Assembly: GCA_024280635.1 (NCBI GenBank) | Contig: JAJRPS010000002.1 | Coordinates: 1 to 64,000, forward strand | Origin: Bacteroidota bacterium | Lineage (GTDB): Bacteria > Bacteroidota > Bacteroidia > Flavobacteriales > Flavobacteriaceae | DNA length: 64,000 nt | Direction: 5' to 3' | Part shown: positions 1-9,556 of the stretch, piece by piece | Numbering within the stretch: the stretch's first letter is position 1 | How the letters are laid out: each line of letters begins with the position of its first letter | Made by a program: the position numbers and the translations under genes | The notes under the pieces: model-generated | Told to the model about the DNA's origin: nothing | What the model saw: only the letters and a program-made list of their open reading frames with translations | Databases searched by the model: none

Positions 1-1
1 T

Positions 2-1117
2 AGTGCACAATATCCTTGTGAAAATGGTACCGCAAACGGTTATCCTTGTAATGATTATGACTTAATGAGCCATTTAACTTTTGATGAATTAGGTTTTCCT
101 GGTGCAGAAGGCAATGATTCTTGGGGTTGGACAGATAGCACAACAGGAAAAGAATATGCCTTAATGGGTACCACAAAAGGGACTGCCTTTGTAGATATTT
201 CTGATTCAAACGATCCAATTGTACTCGGTACTTTAGCTACAGCAACGGTAACTAATATTTGGAGAGACATTAAAATTTATCAAGACCACGCTTTTATTGT
301 TAGTGAAGCAGCAGGTCATGGTATGCAAGTTTTTGATTTAACACGCTTGCGCAATGTAGCCAATCCGCCAGAAGTATTTACAGCAGACGCACATTATACT
401 GGTTTTGGAAAAGCACATAATATTGTAATTAATAAAGATTCAGGATATGCTTACGTTGTGGGTACGGATACTTTTTTAGGAAAAACACACATGGTAAACA
501 TTCAAAACCCAACAAATCCAGTTGGAGTGGGTGAAATACCAGATTATGCACATGATGCACAAGTATTAAACTATAATGGTCCAGATGCTGATTATGCGGG
601 CAGAGAAATTTTTATTGGTAGTAATGAAAATATTGTAGCCATTGTTGATATTACCGATAAAGCAAATCCAACGGTGATATCAACGATTACCTATCCAAAT
701 ATTGGTTATACACATCAAGGATGGTTTACGGAAAATAGAAAATATTTTATTGTAGGTGATGAATTAGATGAGTTAAACTTTGGAAACAATACCAGAACCA
801 TTGTTTTTAATTTTGAAGATTTAGATAACCCTGTTTTACATTTTGAATACACTACTAATAATGGTGCAATTGACCATAATTTATATACGGTAGGTAATTT
901 AATGTATCAAGCCAATTATACATCAGGAGTGCGTGTAGTAGATATTTCGGGTATTGATAATAGCACTTTTACTGAGGTTGGTTTTTTTGACACCTATCCA
1001 GCAAATGATAATACTAGTTTTCATGGTGCATGGAATGTATACCCATACTTTGTAAGTGGTAATATTTTAATAAGTGATATTGAAGGTGGTTTGTTTATTG
1101 TTAGAAAATCAATTTAA
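2..1117 (+). CDS. choice-of-anchor B family (LVIVD repeat) protein, 5' end cut by window start
   Basis: Frame is open from base 2 (SAQYPCENGTANGYPCNDYDLMSHL...) upstream of the listed ATG at 65. WGWTDSTTGKEYALMG, FVDISD and AHNIVINKDSGYAYVVG motifs; ends LFIVRKSI without a sorting domain. Confidence 0.85.
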   Translation, partial: SAQYPCENGTANGYPCNDYDLMSHLTFDELGFPGAEGNDSWGWTDSTTGKEYALMGTTKGTAFVDISDSNDPIVLGTLATATVTNIWRDIKIYQDHAFIVSEAAGHGMQVFDLTRLRNVANPPEVFTADAHYTGFGKAHNIVINKDSGYAYVVGTDTFLGKTHMVNIQNPTNPVGVGEIPDYAHDAQVLNYNGPDADYAGREIFIGSNENIVAIVDITDKANPTVISTITYPNIGYTHQGWFTENRKYFIVGDELDELNFGNNTRTIVFNFEDLDNPVLHFEYTTNNGAIDHNLYTVGNLMYQANYTSGVRVVDISGIDNSTFTEVGFFDTYPANDNTSFHGAWNVYPYFVSGNILISDIEGGLFIVRKSI

Positions 1118-1248
1118 AACCTTACTCTAAATCTGTTAGAAAATTTATTTAAATAGATGTTTTGTAGTAAATGTTATAAATCATCTACTTATAAATGTAT
1201 ATTTTAGTAACCAATATAATATAATTAATCCCCAAATTAATTTTAACA

Positions 1249-2702
1249 ATGATAAATAAAATAACATATATACTGCTCCTAATAAGTAGTATAGGTTTTA
1301 CGCAAACCAATTGTGTTTCCAATATGGCTGGAAGTTACCCTTGTAATGACTATGATTTGATGAGTCATTACAATAAAAACACATTAAGCACAAATGACGG
1401 TAGTGATATTTGGGGTTGGACCGATAGCACTACAAATAAAGAATACGCCTTGATGACCTTTGAAGATAAAATTTGCTTTTTAGATGTTACGGATGCTATG
1501 AATCCAATTTATTTAGGGTTTGTAAATACAAACGCAGGAGTACATTATTGGCGAGATGTAAAAGTATATAATAATACCGCTTATATTGTAGCAGATCAAG
1601 TAGGTGCACATGGTGTGCAAGTATTTGATTTAGAACGCTTGCGTAATGTAGCGAATCCTCCTGAAAATTTTGCTCCAGACACTGTTTTAACAGCAGGTTT
1701 TGGGGGTTCAACCATTGGAAGTTGCCACATATTGTGATTAATGAAAGTATTGCTATGGCATATGTTGTTGGTTGTAATAGTGCTAATAATGGAGCTGTTA
1801 TGGCATTAGATTTGTCAAATAGATTAAACCCTGTTGCAGTAGGGCAAGATGCAAATAATGGATATTCTCATGACGCACAGGTAGTAACCTATAATGGTCC
1901 TGATGCGGATTATACGGGTAAACAAATAATGGTTTCTAGTAATGAAAGTGAGGTAGTGTTTTTAGATGTTACAGATCCTACAAACATGATAACTATTTCC
2001 ACAATAAGCTATACCAATGCAGCTTATGTACATCAAGGGTGGTTTACAGAAGACCTAAAATACGTACTAATAGGAGATGAATTAGACGAACAAAACTTTG
2101 GAAACAATACTAAAACAATTATTTTAGATGTAAATGATTTAGATAATCCATTTGTAAAAAACATCTATGAAAATCCAACAACAGAGGCAATTGATCATAA
2201 TATTTATGTAAAAGGAAATCTTGCATTTGAAGCCAATTATAGAGCAGGAATGCGTGTGCTGGATGTTTCAGACATTGCCAATGGTAATTTATCTGAAGTA
2301 GGCTATTTTGATACGTATCCCACAAGTAATTCCGCTCAATTTAATGGTGCTTGGAGTATCTATCCTTATTTTGAAAGTGGCAATATATTGATAAGTGATA
2401 TTGAAGGCGGTTTGTTCGTAGTTCGTAAATCGGGCACATTGGCAGTTGGAGATGAGGTTTTTAACCCGTCTGAATTCACTATTTTTCCTAACCCAGCAAC
2501 AGCAAAGATAAAAGTAGTGTCAAAAAATAAAAATATCTCTCAAGTAGTTTTATATAATATTTTAGGACAAGAGGTTATATCGATAAAAAATAACACTCAT
2601 TTTAAAAATGTTTTAATAAACGTATCTGGTTTAAATGAAGGTGTTTATGTTTTAAAGATAAACAATTCAATAGCTAAAAAAATAGTAATAAATAGAAGCT
2701 AA
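1249..2702 (+). pseudogene. choice-of-anchor B family protein with C-terminal T9SS type A sorting domain, interrupted by a 1-nt frameshift near 1729
   Basis: ORFs 1249-1737 and 1722-2702 align end to end with the upstream paralog. Adding one A after CAC (1726-1728) gives GSCHNIVINESIAMAYVVG, matching AHNIVINKDSGYAYVVG. C-terminus FTIFPNPATAKIKV...GVYVLKI...IVINRS is a T9SS CTD. Confidence 0.85.
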
Positions 2703-2728
2703 ATACGTTGTAAAATAAAAAGTTGATT

Positions 2729-4072
2729 ATGGTAAAAATAATAAATACAGTGTTATGTTGCTCTTTATTTTTCATTTTAGGATGTAAAAGTGATGATGAC
2801 GCAGGTGTAACACCACCAACCACACAAATTACAAATACAGTCACTAGCATTTCAAATTACGGAGGATCAAGAAATGATGCATATACAGCTGTAGTTGCAA
2901 CTAATGATGGTGGATATATTGTTACAGGATATACCCAAAGTATAGACGGTGATATTACCGACAAAACAGTAGAAGAATTTGATTACTGGGCAGTAAAATA
3001 CGCTGCGGATGATACCTTACAATGGTCAAAAACTTATGGAGGCAGTCAAGATGATAGAGCCAGTCAAATTATACAAACTACTGATGGAGGTTATGCCCTT
3101 ATTGGATACAGTAAAAGTAACGACCTAGATGTTATTGGAAATCAAGGTCAAAAAGACTTTTGGATGTTAAAAATAGACGCTTCAGGAAGTATCTCTTGGC
3201 AAAAAGACTTTGGATTTAGTGGTAACGATAAAGGTATTACCTTAATACAAACAACTGATGATGGCTACCTTTTAGGTGGTATAATAGACGTTACCGCTTC
3301 TGGAGGTTTGGGAACCGATAAAAACCTGCAAATTAACCATGCAGGTGGCGATTATTGGGTAATTAAACTCGATGCATCTGGAATCAAACAATGGCGAAAA
3401 TTTTATGGTGGCGGACAAACCGACACCCTAAATGATATGATTCAAACTCCCGATGGTGGATTTTTATTGATAGGAGATTCTGATAGTACAGATGTTGATG
3501 TCAACAACAATAATGGAGGTTACGATTTTTGGGTAGTAAAAATCAGCAATACAGGAACACTTATTTGGGAAAAATCATACGGCGGAAGTGAAATTGAAAA
3601 AGGATATCACATTACCAAAACTAATGATAATAATTATATAGTTGTAGGTGATGCTCGTAGTACCGATGGAGATTTAACTAACTCAAAAGGAAATGCTGAT
3701 GTTTGGGTGCTTAAAATAAACGATGCAGGAAATATTATTTGGCAAAAAAATTATGGAGGCACTAGCTTTGATAGTGCAAGAAGTGTAATTACAGACACTA
3801 ATGGTGGATTTTTCATTACAGGAAGTTCACGTAGTTTAAATATAGATGCTTCATCAAATAAGGGTCAAAATGACGTTTGGATTCTTAAAATAGCTGAAAA
3901 CGGAAACTTAAAATGGCAAAAATCATTAGGAGGCTCACAAATAGATTTTGGATACGGAATTGCTCAATTACAAGACGGTAGTATTGTGGTTGCAGGAGAT
4001 ACTACAAGTGATGATTTTGATTTCCCAAATAATAAAGGATTTAAAGACGCATTAATTATTAAAATAAATTAA
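2729..4072 (+). CDS. lipoprotein with seven ~60-aa repeats, predicted beta-propeller
   Basis: Signal peptide with lipobox (ILGCKSDDD). Seven units of form YGGSxxDxAxxIxxTxDGGYxxxGxSxSxDxD...DxWVxKIxxxGxxxWxK. Confidence 0.75.
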   Translation: MVKIINTVLCCSLFFILGCKSDDDAGVTPPTTQITNTVTSISNYGGSRNDAYTAVVATNDGGYIVTGYTQSIDGDITDKTVEEFDYWAVKYAADDTLQWSKTYGGSQDDRASQIIQTTDGGYALIGYSKSNDLDVIGNQGQKDFWMLKIDASGSISWQKDFGFSGNDKGITLIQTTDDGYLLGGIIDVTASGGLGTDKNLQINHAGGDYWVIKLDASGIKQWRKFYGGGQTDTLNDMIQTPDGGFLLIGDSDSTDVDVNNNNGGYDFWVVKISNTGTLIWEKSYGGSEIEKGYHITKTNDNNYIVVGDARSTDGDLTNSKGNADVWVLKINDAGNIIWQKNYGGTSFDSARSVITDTNGGFFITGSSRSLNIDASSNKGQNDVWILKIAENGNLKWQKSLGGSQIDFGYGIAQLQDGSIVVAGDTTSDDFDFPNNKGFKDALIIKIN

Positions 4073-4122
4073 AGTATTGATGTTTAAAAGCTCACATGCT
4101 TACATCTATCAAAAATTAAATT

Positions 4123-4875
4123 ATGAAAAAATATATTTTATTATTCGCAATTACAACAATATTATTTTCTTGCACAAAAGATGATGGGGTTGATTTTACA
4201 ACAACTAGTACACCAATAACCGTAACTTTTACTCAAAATTTTGATGGGGATGCTATTACAGTAAATGAATTTAACAATTTAAGTTATACAAATGCACATG
4301 GCGAAACACTAAGTTTAACACGTTTACGTTATTTAATATCTAAAATTCAATTGCATAAAGCAGATGGTACTACAATTTTATTAAGAGATTATAACTTAGT
4401 AGATGTTACCAATGCTACTAACCTAAGTTTTACTACTACTGATAATATTCCTACAGGCAACTACACGCTTAGTTTTGTTTTTGGTTTTGATGAAGTTGAT
4501 AATCAGCAAAATTATATTCCGCTAAACACTGTTTCTTGGAATTGGCCAGCAATGTTAGGTGGTGGTTATCATTTTATGCAAATGGAAGGAAAATATACCG
4601 CTTCAGGTAGCACTACTCAAGAAATATATGCTTATCACATGGGTACTGCACGTGTAAGTACAGGTGTTTTTGAAGTCAATCATTTTACGGTAAATTTAGG
4701 GGCAGTAACTATTGCTGAAAATCAAAATATAGAAATTAAAATGAATATTGCTGAATGGTATAAAAATCCGTTTATGTGGGATTTAACACAACTAAACAAT
4801 ACACTAATGCCAAATTATACAGCGCAAAAGCACATGCAAGAAAACGGAGCAACCGTATTTAGTTTAGGAAATTAA
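4123..4875 (+). CDS. MbnP-like family lipoprotein (putative copper-binding)
   Basis: Lipoprotein signal (ILFSCTKDDG). FTQNFDGDAI...LSLTRLRYLISKIQLH, VSWNWPAMLGGGYHFMQMEGKY and AYHMGTA motifs fit the MbnP family; followed by a diheme peroxidase gene. Confidence 0.75.
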   Translation: MKKYILLFAITTILFSCTKDDGVDFTTTSTPITVTFTQNFDGDAITVNEFNNLSYTNAHGETLSLTRLRYLISKIQLHKADGTTILLRDYNLVDVTNATNLSFTTTDNIPTGNYTLSFVFGFDEVDNQQNYIPLNTVSWNWPAMLGGGYHFMQMEGKYTASGSTTQEIYAYHMGTARVSTGVFEVNHFTVNLGAVTIAENQNIEIKMNIAEWYKNPFMWDLTQLNNTLMPNYTAQKHMQENGATVFSLGN

Positions 4876-4959
4876 TAGCTTTAATTTACCGATGCAATAA
4901 TATTAAAAATCAATATCGATTACCTTTGTACTAATAAAAATTATCCGTTTTCACGAGTA

Positions 4960-6036
4960 ATGAATATGAAAAAAATAATATACATAATACTAACCTTATT
5001 ACTGACTATTTCTTGTTCAAAAGATGATAGAGGGGTAGCTGCAGTATACGTCCCAACACCAGCACCTTTACAAATACCACAAGTATTTAGTGATAATATT
5101 TTACCACCTATTATTCCTCCTGGAAATCCACAAACGCTAGAGGGAGTGGCTTTGGGTAGAAAATTATTTTATGAGACCCTTTTATCTGCAGATAATACTC
5201 AATCTTGTGCTAGTTGTCATGCACCAGCAAATGCTTTTACAGATGATACCCAGTTTAGTGAAGGTATAGATGGTCTTTTAGGAGCCCGTAATTCGATGCC
5301 AATATTCAATGCCGCATGGAATTATGATAATAAATTCTTTTGGGATGGACGTGAATTTGGATTAGAAATGCAAGCAACAAACCCTGTTGAAAATCCAATA
5401 GAAATGCACAATACGTGGCAAAATGCAGTACAAGCATTACAAAACATAAGTGAATATTCGTTTTTATTTGAACAAGCATTTGGGAGCAGTCAAATCACTA
5501 AAATGAATGTGGTTAAAGCAATCGCGCAATTTGAACGCACACTTATTTCTGCCAATTCTAAATTTGATAGACATTTGCTGGGAACATATACCCTTACTAC
5601 TGCTGAACAAAATGGATTAAATGTGTTTATGGATGAGGCAGCTGGTGATTGTTTTCATTGTCATGGAAACCCCAATAACCCACTTTGGACAGATAATAAA
5701 TTTCATAATAATGCCCTTGATGCTACTTTTACTGATTTAGGATTAGGTGAAATAACCGGAGATCCAAATAATAACGGATGGTTCAAAGCACCTTCTTTGC
5801 GAAATTTATCTTTCACAGCACCATACATGCATGATGGACGGTTCAATACATTGCAAGAGGTTATCAACCATTATAGTGATGGTTTACAAAGCTCCACTAC
5901 TAACGATCCTTTAATGAAAAATGTTTCAGCAGGAGGAAATCATTTAACACCACAACAAAAAAGTGATTTATTGGCTTTTTTATTGAGTTTAAATGACACC
6001 GAATTTATTAACAACCCTAATTTTCAAGAACCATAA
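4960..6036 (+). CDS. cytochrome c peroxidase / MauG / MbnH-like diheme protein
   Basis: Two heme c motifs (CASCH, CFHCH), FFWDGRE, APSLRNLSFTAPYMHDGRFNTLQEVINHY; lipoprotein-type signal (ISCSKDD). Confidence 0.9.
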   Translation: MNMKKIIYIILTLLLTISCSKDDRGVAAVYVPTPAPLQIPQVFSDNILPPIIPPGNPQTLEGVALGRKLFYETLLSADNTQSCASCHAPANAFTDDTQFSEGIDGLLGARNSMPIFNAAWNYDNKFFWDGREFGLEMQATNPVENPIEMHNTWQNAVQALQNISEYSFLFEQAFGSSQITKMNVVKAIAQFERTLISANSKFDRHLLGTYTLTTAEQNGLNVFMDEAAGDCFHCHGNPNNPLWTDNKFHNNALDATFTDLGLGEITGDPNNNGWFKAPSLRNLSFTAPYMHDGRFNTLQEVINHYSDGLQSSTTNDPLMKNVSAGGNHLTPQQKSDLLAFLLSLNDTEFINNPNFQEP

Positions 6037-6087
6037 AAATATAGTAAGGTATTGCCCTTATAGTCAATAATATTATTACAATGAAAA

Positions 6088-6492
6088 ATGAATAAAATAG
6101 AACACATTGGTATTGCCGTTAAAAATTTAGAAGAATCCAACCAATTGTTTGCAAAATTGTTTGGTAAACCTCATTATAAAATGGAAGAAGTGAAAAGTGA
6201 AGGTGTGAAAACTTCTTTTTTTCAGGTCGGTGAAAACAAAATAGAATTATTAGAAGCAACAAAAGAGGGTAGTCCAATAGCTAAGTTTGTCGCTAAAAAA
6301 GGAGAGGGTATCCATCATATCGCTTTTGATGTTACTGATATTCAAGCAGAGGTAATTCGTTTGCAAAAAGAAGGCTTTGTTATTTTAAACGAAGCACCTA
6401 AAAAAGGAGCAGATAACAAATTAGTTGTTTTCTTACACCCAAAAGGAACTAACGGAGTTTTAGTAGAGTTATGTCAAGAAATAAAAAAATAA
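6088..6492 (+). CDS. mce: methylmalonyl-CoA epimerase
   Basis: 134-aa VOC-fold protein: IEHIGIAVKNLEES..., GEGIHHIAFDV, LHPKGTNGVLVELCQ. Confidence 0.92.
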   Translation: MNKIEHIGIAVKNLEESNQLFAKLFGKPHYKMEEVKSEGVKTSFFQVGENKIELLEATKEGSPIAKFVAKKGEGIHHIAFDVTDIQAEVIRLQKEGFVILNEAPKKGADNKLVVFLHPKGTNGVLVELCQEIKK

Positions 6493-6537
6493 TTTGGTGT
6501 ATCTATAAATAAGTAGTATTATTGCACCCATAAAACC

Positions 6538-6611
6538 GGTCCCATAGCTCAGTTGGTTAGAGCATCTGACTCATAATCAGAGGGTCCCAGGTTCGAGCCC
6601 TGGTGGGACCA
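6538..6611 (+). tRNA. tRNA with CAT anticodon (Met or Ile2)
   Basis: Cloverleaf readable: acceptor GGTCCCA/TGGGACC, anticodon stem TCTGA-CTCATAA-TCAGA, T-arm CCAGGTTCGAGCCCTGG. Confidence 0.93.
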
Positions 6612-6703
6612 CTTCGTTAATAAATAAAAGTGTTAAAATAAAAAATAAAAATTATCTTATTTTTATTTGGTATTCTCATTGTTTTTTATAAATTTACACA
6701 ACT

Positions 6704-6919
6704 ATGAAAGTTAAAAAGAATAAATCCTTACAGTTTTTGCTTACTATCATACTTCTTTTAGTAGTATGTACTAGTTATGCTATTGTTGCGCCATCTCCAC
6801 CACAACCGTTAGCGCCTAATGGCCCAGGACCTGGACTAGTGCCAATTGACGGTGGGATTGCAATACTGTTAGCTGCAGGTGTAGCGTATGGGATTAAAAA
6901 AATAAAACAAAAAAATTAG
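6704..6919 (+). CDS. small PID-CTERM protein-sorting domain protein
   Basis: 71 aa: signal peptide, short Pro-rich segment, then VPIDGGIAILLAAGVAYGIKKIKQKN (PIDGG motif, hydrophobic helix, basic tail). Confidence 0.75.
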   Translation: MKVKKNKSLQFLLTIILLLVVCTSYAIVAPSPPQPLAPNGPGPGLVPIDGGIAILLAAGVAYGIKKIKQKN

Positions 6920-6945
6920 ATGTCGAATAAATGGTATCTTTTATA

Positions 6946-6985
6946 ATAAAAAGAGGAAAACAAATATTTGTTTTCCTCTTTTTAT
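6946..6985. terminator. bidirectional terminator, perfect 40-bp palindrome
   Basis: ATAAAAAGAGGAAAACAAAT / ATTTGTTTTCCTCTTTTTAT between convergent genes. Confidence 0.85.
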
Positions 6986-6994
6986 GTAGTAACC

Positions 6995-7582
6995 TTATCT
7001 GATGCTATATAGTTTGGCTATGTATTTTCCAATAACATCAAATTCTAGATTAACCAAGCTTCTAACGGTTACACTATTTAAAGTTGTATTCTCTAAAGTA
7101 TAGGGTATTATAGCAACACTAAACTCATTCTTTTTTGAGTTTACTACCGTTAAACTAATTCCATTTATTGTAATAGATCCTTTTTCAATCGTTACGTTGC
7201 CTAAAGTAGCATCGTATTGAAAAGTAAAAATAGTACTGCCGTCTTCTCTGATAATTCCAGTACATGTTGCAGTTTGATCTACATGCCCTTGTACAATGTG
7301 TCCGTCTAAATGTGCACCCAATTGCATGCCTCTTTCTAAATTGATAAAATCATCTTTTTTAAAATTATTTAAGGTTGTTTTTTGAAGGGTTTCGTGAATA
7401 GCGGTCACCGTATAGGTGTCGTCTTCAATTTTTATAACAGTTAAACAGACACCATTGTGCGCTACACTTTGATCTATTTTTAATTCATTTGTAAAATTAC
7501 AATGTATGGTAAAGTGTATATTACCACCTTCTTTTTCAATTTTTACAATTTTTCCGATACTTTCAACGATTCCTGTAAACAT
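6995..7582 (-). CDS. ribE: riboflavin synthase (alpha subunit)
   Basis: MFTGIVESIGKI..., internal duplication, NGVCLTV and NGISLTV motifs. Confidence 0.95.
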   Translation of the reverse strand: MFTGIVESIGKIVKIEKEGGNIHFTIHCNFTNELKIDQSVAHNGVCLTVIKIEDDTYTVTAIHETLQKTTLNNFKKDDFINLERGMQLGAHLDGHIVQGHVDQTATCTGIIREDGSTIFTFQYDATLGNVTIEKGSITINGISLTVVNSKKNEFSVAIIPYTLENTTLNSVTVRSLVNLEFDVIGKYIAKLYSIR

Positions 7583-7665
7583 GCTAATAAATAATTAGTT
7601 ACTTTTGTGAGTGTCAAAAATACGTAATTTTACGGCATTACGCTAAACCACCATTCAATAAAAAT

Positions 7666-8709
7666 ATGGATACTTCAAAAAAAATAGTAATCGGAATTTC
7701 AATAGGAGATTTAAACGGAATAGGGTCAGAAATTATTTTAAACACTTTTGCTGATGCAAGAATGTTTGATTTTTGTACTCCAGTTGTTTTTGCATCATAT
7801 AAAACAATGCAATATTTAAAAAAGCATTTTAATGCTCCTACGCACATTCAACGAGCAGATGATTTAGAAAATTTACGAGATAATAAACTAAATGTAATTG
7901 AAGTTTGGGACGAAGATTTTAATTTTAATTTTGGTCAAGAAGACGAAAAAGCAGGCGAGTTGTCTATACAATCTTTAAGGGCTGCAACATTAGCTTTAAA
8001 AGAAGATAAAGTAGATGCGCTACTTACAGCACCTATAAATAAATCAAATATTCAATCAGAAAATTTCTCATTTCCTGGTCATACCGATTATTTAGCACAA
8101 GAGTTAGAGGGGAGTCCATTGATGTTTATGGTTTCGGATAACTTAAAAGTAGGATTGTTAACCGACCATGTTGCCGTAAAAGATGTTGCAAAAACCATTA
8201 CACCTACACGTATTAGAAGTAAAATAATTACCATAAATGATTCTTTGAAAAAAGATTTTGGAGTTCGAAAACCGAAAATTGCAGTATTGGGTATCAATCC
8301 ACATTCAGGAGATAATGGCGTTATTGGGAAAGAAGATGATGCTGTTTTGAAACCAACCCTTCAGGAAATGAATGATAAAGGTATTCTGGTATACGGTCCA
8401 TATGCTGCTGATAGTTTTTTTGGGTCGGATAATTATCATCAATTTGATGCAATTGTAGCATCATACCATGATCAAGGGTTAATTCCTTTTAAAACACTAA
8501 CCTTTGGTAGTGGTGTCAATTATACTGCTGGGTTAAACAAGGTGCGTACCTCACCAGATCACGGTACTGCTTATGAAATTGCAGGACAAGGAAAAGCAAG
8601 TATAACCTCTTTTAAGCAAGCGTTGTTTACTGCTATTGAAATAGTAAAACACCGTGAAGAGTATAATGAGTTAACAAAAGACGTATTAAAGAAGAGAAGA
8701 AAGATATAA
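7666..8709 (+). CDS. pdxA: 4-hydroxythreonine-4-phosphate dehydrogenase
   Basis: GISIGDLNGIGSEI, FPGHTDYLAQ, ASYHDQGLIPFKTL, TSPDHGTAYEIAG. Confidence 0.95.
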   Translation: MDTSKKIVIGISIGDLNGIGSEIILNTFADARMFDFCTPVVFASYKTMQYLKKHFNAPTHIQRADDLENLRDNKLNVIEVWDEDFNFNFGQEDEKAGELSIQSLRAATLALKEDKVDALLTAPINKSNIQSENFSFPGHTDYLAQELEGSPLMFMVSDNLKVGLLTDHVAVKDVAKTITPTRIRSKIITINDSLKKDFGVRKPKIAVLGINPHSGDNGVIGKEDDAVLKPTLQEMNDKGILVYGPYAADSFFGSDNYHQFDAIVASYHDQGLIPFKTLTFGSGVNYTAGLNKVRTSPDHGTAYEIAGQGKASITSFKQALFTAIEIVKHREEYNELTKDVLKKRRKI

Positions 8710-8784
8710 GCAAAAAAATGTTTATAAGGTTATGAATATAAAATAAAAGTTATATATTTGCCCGCTCAAAACTTTGTTTTTCAG

Positions 8785-9315
8785 ATGAAAGAGATGAATG
8801 TATATCAAATTCCTTTTACAGGATTAAAAGAAGGAAAACACAATTTTGAGTTTAACGTAAAAAACACGTTCTTTTTACATTTTGGTTATGAGGAGTTTAA
8901 TAGCTCTAATATTACGGTGCACTTAGTATTAAATAAAACGGCAACCATGATGGAATTAACATTTGCTGCAACAGGAAGTGTTAGTATTAATTGTGATGTC
9001 ACTAATGAGCCTTTTGATCAAAAAATAGATTCCAGTTTAGACTTAGTTGTGAAATTTGGATCTGTTTTTAATGATGAAAATGATGATTTGCTAATTTTAC
9101 CACATGGAGAATTTGAGGTAGCAGTACAGCAATACATTTATGAAATGATTGTGTTGTCAATACCAGTAAAAAGAGTACACCCAGGTATTGCAGACGGTAG
9201 TTTGCAATCTGAAATGTTAACCAAAATAAAAGAATACAGCGGAGAAAATAAAAAAGAAGAGGATCAAATTGACCCTCGTTGGAATAAATTAAAGAATCTA
9301 TTAACAGATAAATAA
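8785..9315 (+). CDS. DUF177 (YceD-like) protein
   Basis: Directly upstream of rpmF; C-terminus DPRWNKLKNLL is typical. ATG at 8785 preferred over TTG at 8758. Confidence 0.88.
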   Translation: MKEMNVYQIPFTGLKEGKHNFEFNVKNTFFLHFGYEEFNSSNITVHLVLNKTATMMELTFAATGSVSINCDVTNEPFDQKIDSSLDLVVKFGSVFNDENDDLLILPHGEFEVAVQQYIYEMIVLSIPVKRVHPGIADGSLQSEMLTKIKEYSGENKKEEDQIDPRWNKLKNLLTDK

Positions 9316-9323
9316 TATAGAAA

Positions 9324-9527
9324 ATGGCGCATCCTAAAAGAAAAATATCGAAAACAAGAAGAGATAAAAGAAGAACACATTACAAGGCAACTGTACCGCA
9401 AATAGCAACTTGCCCAACAACAGGTGAAGCTCACTTATATCATAGAGCACACTGGTTTGAAGGAAAATTATACCATAGAGGTCAAGTTTTAATTGACAAC
9501 TCTGTAGAAGAAGAATTAGTAGACTAA
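9324..9527 (+). CDS. rpmF: 50S ribosomal protein L32
   Basis: [22 protein letters not shown]... Confidence 0.97.
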   Translation: MAHPKRKISKTRRDKRRTHYKATVPQIATCPTTGEAHLYHRAHWFEGKLYHRGQVLIDNSVEEELVD

Positions 9528-9556
9528 ATTTTATAGTACTACTTTGTCATAGACGT

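Noticed and set aside
55-270. Antisense ORFs in the track (e.g. 55-270 -, 1496-1711 -, 10339-10617 -, 14286-14663 +, 36803-37282 +)
   Set aside because: They lie opposite well-supported genes and have no recognisable domains.
7583-7665. FMN riboswitch near ribE
   Set aside because: Gap is ~80 bp and lacks the conserved FMN element; it is shared with divergent pdxA.
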